Assembly (NCBI GenBank): GCA_030762175.1
Contig: CM060831.1
Coordinates: 82,801,501-82,865,500, forward strand
Source: Metallyticus violacea
Lineage: Eukaryota; Arthropoda; Insecta; Mantodea; Metallyticidae
Direction of reading: 5' to 3'
Length of the DNA stretch: 64,000 bases
Under the pieces are notes generated by a model. It was given only the letters and a program-made list of their open reading frames with translations. It was not told where the DNA came from and searched no databases. The position numbers and the translations under genes were made by a program. Of the stretch, positions 58,790 through 64,000 are shown piece by piece (the stretch's first letter is position 1; the number at the start of each line of letters is the position of its first letter).

Positions 58790-59940
58790 CTCCTCATGGT
58801 ACATTTGGGTAACACTAAGCAGATTGCAGATATGACAAGTTTTTCCAAGGTATAAGAGCTCAAATGCACAACAGCACTTTTCAACACTTCCTTGGAATGT
58901 TGGATGCTTATCACATAGTAAAAAGACACGAGCTGAAATAATATTACATAAAAATAATATAGATATCTTTGTATTCTTAAAGCTAATACTGACATTGACA
59001 ACAACAAAAATTACAATTTTAAAAACTACAAATATAATGTCTACGTAAACATCCACATGTAGCAACTGGCATACTAGTAGGAGTCAAAAACTCCCTGTTA
59101 AATAAAACTACACTGAAAACCATAAACTCCACAGACAATGCTGAAATCACTTGATCTGAAGTGTGGTTGGTTACATAATGCAAAATATACAACTTTCGGT
59201 ATGTACAGTACCCCAAATAACTAACAATCTTAACTTAATACAAGTTAAACAAAATACTTTAATAATAGAACAATTGAATGGACATTCAAAACAACAGGGA
59301 TAAAATTCCTCCATTGCAGTGGGAAAAACGATTGAAGAATTTTTGGAAGTAAATGCAGTCAATTTAATGCAAAAAAAAAAAAAACCAATGACCTCAAACT
59401 GTTAATCACTATACTGGGGACTCAGAAAATCCTGATATGGCAAACGACTCTTCAGATATTGCAAATCAATCACTAGAAATTTATTGCAAGACATAGGTAG
59501 TGGACCTAGAGTCATCATAACTGAAACCATCCAGTCACAAATGAGTTACTTAAAAACTAGTGAACTAAAGAGATGGAACTTCCAAAAAGCAGACTGGATA
59601 ACTTTTCTGAAACTAACTGACAAAAAATTTGAATAATTGACACAAAGAAAAATCCTGACAAAATTAACCAAAAACAAATGTTGCAAAAACTACAACACCC
59701 AGAGGAAAGGGTATTAGGTACAAACCTTTTTGGAAATGGGGATTATCTACATTAAAAATAATTGAGATAACACAAGAAATATAGCAGAAGCAACAAAAGA
59801 TCGTAACTTAGTAAGAGATTGGAGAAAGAAAACTGCATTTCTAAACAAGTAAATAACAAATACTAAGAAAAAGTCATTTAATAAATTCTTTAGTTCCCTT
59901 GACTATTGAAGTAATAGCACTAAAGTACATAAATACAATT
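58790..59940 (+). pseudogene. LINE-J endonuclease relic, block B copy
   Basis: Collinear with 11060-12550 without the SINE. Motifs are weaker; the linker part NTRNIAEATKDRNLVRDW (59775-59825) is still clear. Confidence 0.65.
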
Positions 59941-59949
59941 TCCACTTTC

Positions 59950-61065
59950 TACTTAATAATACAACAAGCTTCCACAGTACTTTTTACAATCACTGAGTCA
60001 AACAAGAAAATATAATCACAGTCACTAGCAAATCTTCACGATTTGCTGTGTAACCAAGTGGCCCGAATAGTTTCAACCTTGCAGTTACTCAACTATCAGG
60101 AAACTTACATCTACAAAAATAATCAATCAAAAACCAGCCTAAATTATGTTTCTGCCCAATTTGGTTCCTCATTTCTTTCTTACTTTCTTCAACCATTTTC
60201 TTTTAACCTTAGGTAAATAATTCCCAAACTTCAAGATTTTCTGCCTTGTTTTTATATTCACCAAATTGTTTCCCCTTATCTCTATTGGTAAGTTATCCCA
60301 CTTTTCAATCCTAAGTTTTGCTCACAGTTTCTCTACATTTCACAAATGCATGCCAGTCACTATCTTGCATTCCTCTATATTTAAACCTCCTCTTATTCCT
60401 TTCAGATTCACTTCAACTGTCCCTATCCATGTGATTCCCTCCCTCATCGACATGTCCTGTTCATCCAAATAAATCTCTCTACCCCATATTTCATATAACC
60501 CCCTATAAACCCTCAATGACTTTTTACTACTAAAACTACCTAATATCTCCTATCTTTCCATATCATCAATCTTTATTTAATTTTTCTATCATGCCACTCC
60601 ATACCTAGGCCGATTTTTTTCCACAATCTCATTGATTCTACTAACCCAAGTATTTCCTCCTCCCAGTTTCTCTTACATCACTAGACAGTGTTTCAAAATA
60701 CAATTCGCTCCTAAATTCTTAATCCTAAACCAATAATTCAGAGTTCTTTTCATTATTTTTCCCCTGCCTAATTCAGCTTGTGCAACCCCATTTGGTAAGC
60801 TTTTTGTTAGGCCCGTAATTTGTTGGCAGAAATTACTGTGAATCAAGTCAACATTTTACAACCCCTCATCATTACCCCAAATTTCTACCCCAAACATCGT
60901 TTTAGCTCCTACTACTACCTTATATATTTTCTCCACCTACTTTATATGCATTTCTGGTATTTTATGCCCACAGGCAGTAATAGATTTCAAAGCTAGCCTA
61001 CCTTTCACTTGAACCTTTCTTTTTTGTTCCCTCCACACATCCATTCTTGTTAATCTCTACATTAA
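59950..61065 (-). pseudogene. Antisense LINE-R fragment, block B copy
   Basis: Collinear with 18600-19735; more decayed. The LINE-J stretch agatt...ctaaag repeats on both sides (59755-59935 and 61070-61235). Confidence 0.6.
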
Positions 61066-61544
61066 AGAGAGACCAAGATAACACTAGAAATATAGCAGAA
61101 GCAATGAAAGATCCTAACTTAGTCAAAGATTGGTGATAGAAAACTGCATTTCTAAACAGGGAAATAAAAAATTCTAAGGGGTCATTTAATAAATAAATTA
61201 GTTCCCTTGACTATAGAAGTAATACCACTAAAGTACATAAATATAATTTGGAAATGTAAAACAGATGCACCAATGTAACAAAAAAATATTTTGTCATAGT
61301 TAAGGCCACATATGGTCAAAATAAAGAACTTTTCAGACCTCCTCATTTTAAATTATTGAAATATTAAATACATGCATGCAAGCATATATACACAAATTGT
61401 CAAAACTAGCAATACATGCTTTCCATTTTGAGTTAAAAAAAAAAAAAAAACTATTTGAAGCTACAATCTCCAATTAAAAAAAAAAAGCTTTAATACTAGA
61501 ACACAGATCATTATATGTTATTTTCAGCAGCGATAAAAAAAAAA

Positions 61545-61665
61545 AGTCACGGTGGTTCAGTAAGCAACTGAAGATGGGAGAGATTCTCCCAAAACACATC
61601 TTACTTTTATGTAAGTGAGTTTAGTGTAAAAAATTAATATCTAAACTTAGGATATATTACCACTC
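61545..61665 (+). mobile_element. PLE 3' end fragment
   Basis: A hammerhead-like motif (61564-61604: CTGAAGA - T - GGGAGA/GAT/TCTCCC, then AAAA in place of GAAA) is followed by tgtaagtgagtttagtgt, comparable to 30262-30285. Helix II is perfect, while helix III is broken. Confidence 0.5.
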
Positions 61666-61669
61666 CATT

Positions 61670-64000
61670 GTCAACTGCTTCGTAAGTAAAATATCTAGAA
61701 AAAAAAAGGTTTATTTATAGGACAATACCGAAAACAAGGAACTCCTCTGAACAACACAACAATAGGAAAACTCCTAAATACTGCCATAAAAGCAAATGAG
61801 GACTACATCATCTTAAGAAACTCGGGTATCACCATGATTATAAGATGCACTCATAAGTTCAAAATATATGTGATGCTAAAAGTGTATTATATAATTATTT
61901 ACAGCAAGCTGTTGCACATAATTCTAATGAATGAAATAAATACAAGTTCCTTATAATAAAAACCTGCTAAAGCATATCAATAAATAAATATATTATATGC
62001 ATTTGTTCCATGCATATACTTGAATGACAAAGTGCAAGAAATGTTCTGAATATCAGAATATCTCAAATTTGCAATATCATGAATTTAAAATTATGATTCC
62101 GGTCTATAAACTCTAAACTTTATTAAAGAAAGGCTTAACATTAATATGCCTCATTTCTTGCTCAAATTTGTTATTTGGAAATAGTTTATGTGGTGTGTAA
62201 GAACCTAAAAATGTATCCATTGACGAAGGAAAAATGAAAAAAGTATAGCAAATAAAGTGAAAAGTCATGTTCTACTCTATGCTCAGTATTGCAATTGAAG
62301 GGAAATAATTTACATAATAAAATAACTGACTGTGAATTAAGTTACAATAAAAGCATCAATGATTTATTAATTTGCTAGTTATATTTTAACTTGAAGACTT
62401 AATAGATTTAAACATATTTGAATCAAACAATGGCAATAGAAAATAGGATATTTATTTCAATGAAAATACATTGTTCAATGATCATTGTGTTAAGAGTTGT
62501 TACCTTTAGCTATTGAATACTCCACTGCTATATGCAAAATTGCTCAGATGTTCATTTTGCTTTCATTCACACCAATCATTTAATGCTTACAAATGTAACA
62601 GCCATTTTGAAAAATTTGATAAATACTTAAATACCTTAAAGAAACTCTAAAAAAAACATAGAGGAACTGAGTTTTTCTTCATATCTTTTCATTGTTTCTA
62701 TAAATGGAAAAGTTTATATTTCCACAACAATAAGGTTACACGATGTTTCATAAATGATTTAGTTTTTAAAAATGTAGAAAAGTAGTAAAATAATTTTTGC
62801 TGCAATCACTTAATTTAGAAAGAGTTCTGTTCAAAGGAGGCATAATTATAATATTGCTGGAGTATTTATAACTTTTAAGAATTTCTTGTATTTGGTTCAA
62901 GTGATTTTCAGCAAAATGTTCTGTGCCAAACAGAAGATAAATGAGAATGCCTTGCAGAACTACCTATTTCAATGCTTATTCTAATTTCTTCAGCTAACTA
63001 GCTTGCTTCATTCCAAATTTCCCTAAATTGCATGTTATCTTTCCATTTGTAACATTTTGACTGCAATTATCAATCATCTTACAAAATTTAGAGAGCCATG
63101 TTTTATTTGCCAATAAATTCAAGCTATTTGCAAAATCTTTAAAATGATGAGTGAAAAATTAAAACTGATAAATGAACAGCAAGTTGACCCCTTCATTGGC
63201 TGATATGTGAGCACTGTTTTCATTTTTACTTTCAAAATTGGTTATATTGTTTACAATTGAAGTCAGCCGATAGAGACATTGTATACCATTTCATGTTAGG
63301 TTAAGGTTTGTTCTGGAGTGTTCAAGAATTACAGTATCCTACAAGCAGCAGAATAGTTAATGTATATTGTTAAATTGAGCATGTTGCTCATGTGTCAACT
63401 GTTACCGTTATTGTCTCATGCTCTTAATTTTTCTGGAGCCCGAGGTTAAGATTTTGTTGTCAACTGTCAAGTTGTGACATGCAATATGTATTTGTGTTAA
63501 TTTTCCCTAGTTCTTAGGTAAGGATACAATTACAACATGGAATATCAAGAGAAGCAAATACTGAAATGGCTCAAGAAGGTTGAAAATGAGTCACTCATTA
63601 ACCATTTGAATTTTCTGTCCCGTCATTAGCCGCTGAGTTTGGATGCAGTACAACGCGAAAGTGCCGCAACTATAGCTGACATAGACTCAAAAGTATGCGT
63701 TTTCTGTATGACTTAAGTCGGTCTTCTAATGCAGAGAGGAACATGAACAGACACAGAAGGTATCATTCAACAGTACAACTAAAATGTTTTAGGAATGAAT
63801 TGTATGATAATCGAAACGACAGAAACTTGACACGTAATCTTATGGGAGTTACAGACAGTTAGGCCCAAAAATTGAGCATGTCTATATTTGAATAATAGAG
63901 GGCTTTAGATTGGTACAATTCGCAGCGCAACCTAGCGGTACGTATTTGTGCACTGCTCTAATGTTTACTGCAAAATGGCCGCTTTCCATAAATATAATAG
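61670..64000. other. Mostly featureless; unrecognised open text at 63537-63870
   Basis: 61670-63450 is AT-rich without a supported feature. At 63537 a plus-strand ATG opens MEYQEKQILKWLKKVENESL and ends after 30 codons. Beyond it, in another frame, SSNAERNMNRHRRYHS (near 63728) resembles the second half of a C2H2 finger, with VCVFC just before it in a different frame. I do not recognise the gene; it may be a decayed finger or retroposed fragment. Confidence 0.3.

Larger units (their letters stand above)
52686..61240. repeat. Segmental duplication block B
   Basis: Partner of block A (see 6240-19930). The left edge is near gccactagcaag; the right edge lies after the second copy of the LINE-J fragment. 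Both blocks have the same orientation. Confidence 0.85.

Overview
ORGANISM. The window is nuclear DNA of an animal, most likely an insect. It is AT-rich, has very low gene density and is packed with decayed mobile elements: two kinds of APE-type LINE, Penelope-like elements (PLEs), mariner-type DNA transposons and tRNA-derived SINEs. The only convincing host genes are C2H2 zinc-finger genes with GT-AG introns. Large genomes such as those of cockroaches or termites look like this, but the order is inference. I see no prokaryotic features. LAYOUT. (1) 1-6240: PLE and LINE relics, plus a 2.1 kb segment repeated at 21703-23715. (2) 6240-19930: duplication block A. It holds the zinc-finger terminal exon (7015-8266, minus), dispersed-repeat and LINE relics, and a 6.0 kb LINE (12555-18579) absent from block B. 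(3) 20000-43500: relics of LINEs, PLEs and mariners. Three short minus-strand coding exons with matching splice phases are embedded here (40960-41082, 34187-34327, 25698-25774); I join them to the finger exon at 8266. Most of 8-43 kb is then intron of one gene. (4) 43500-52680: probable 5' region of that gene, microsatellites, SINEs, and a diverged satellite near 48.0-48.7 kb. (5) 52686-61240: duplication block B with a second zinc-finger terminal exon (53419-54883, minus) whose upstream exons must lie beyond the window. (6) 61240-64000: almost empty apart from one PLE end. HOW IT FITS TOGETHER. The two zinc-finger genes lie in tandem on the minus strand and arose by duplication; blocks A and B date many insertions because each gives the empty site for the other. 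The most interesting signal is a set of small hammerhead-ribozyme-like structures at the 3' ends of PLE fragments (20.7, 30.2, 36.5, 57.4 and 61.6 kb). Their helix I and II sequences differ between copies but remain paired in the better copies, while core bases are largely kept. Two PLE ends also form inverted foldbacks, and two insertions are bounded by clean 8 bp direct repeats. LIMITS. All homology calls come from reading motifs, not from searches; boundaries are usually good to tens of bases.
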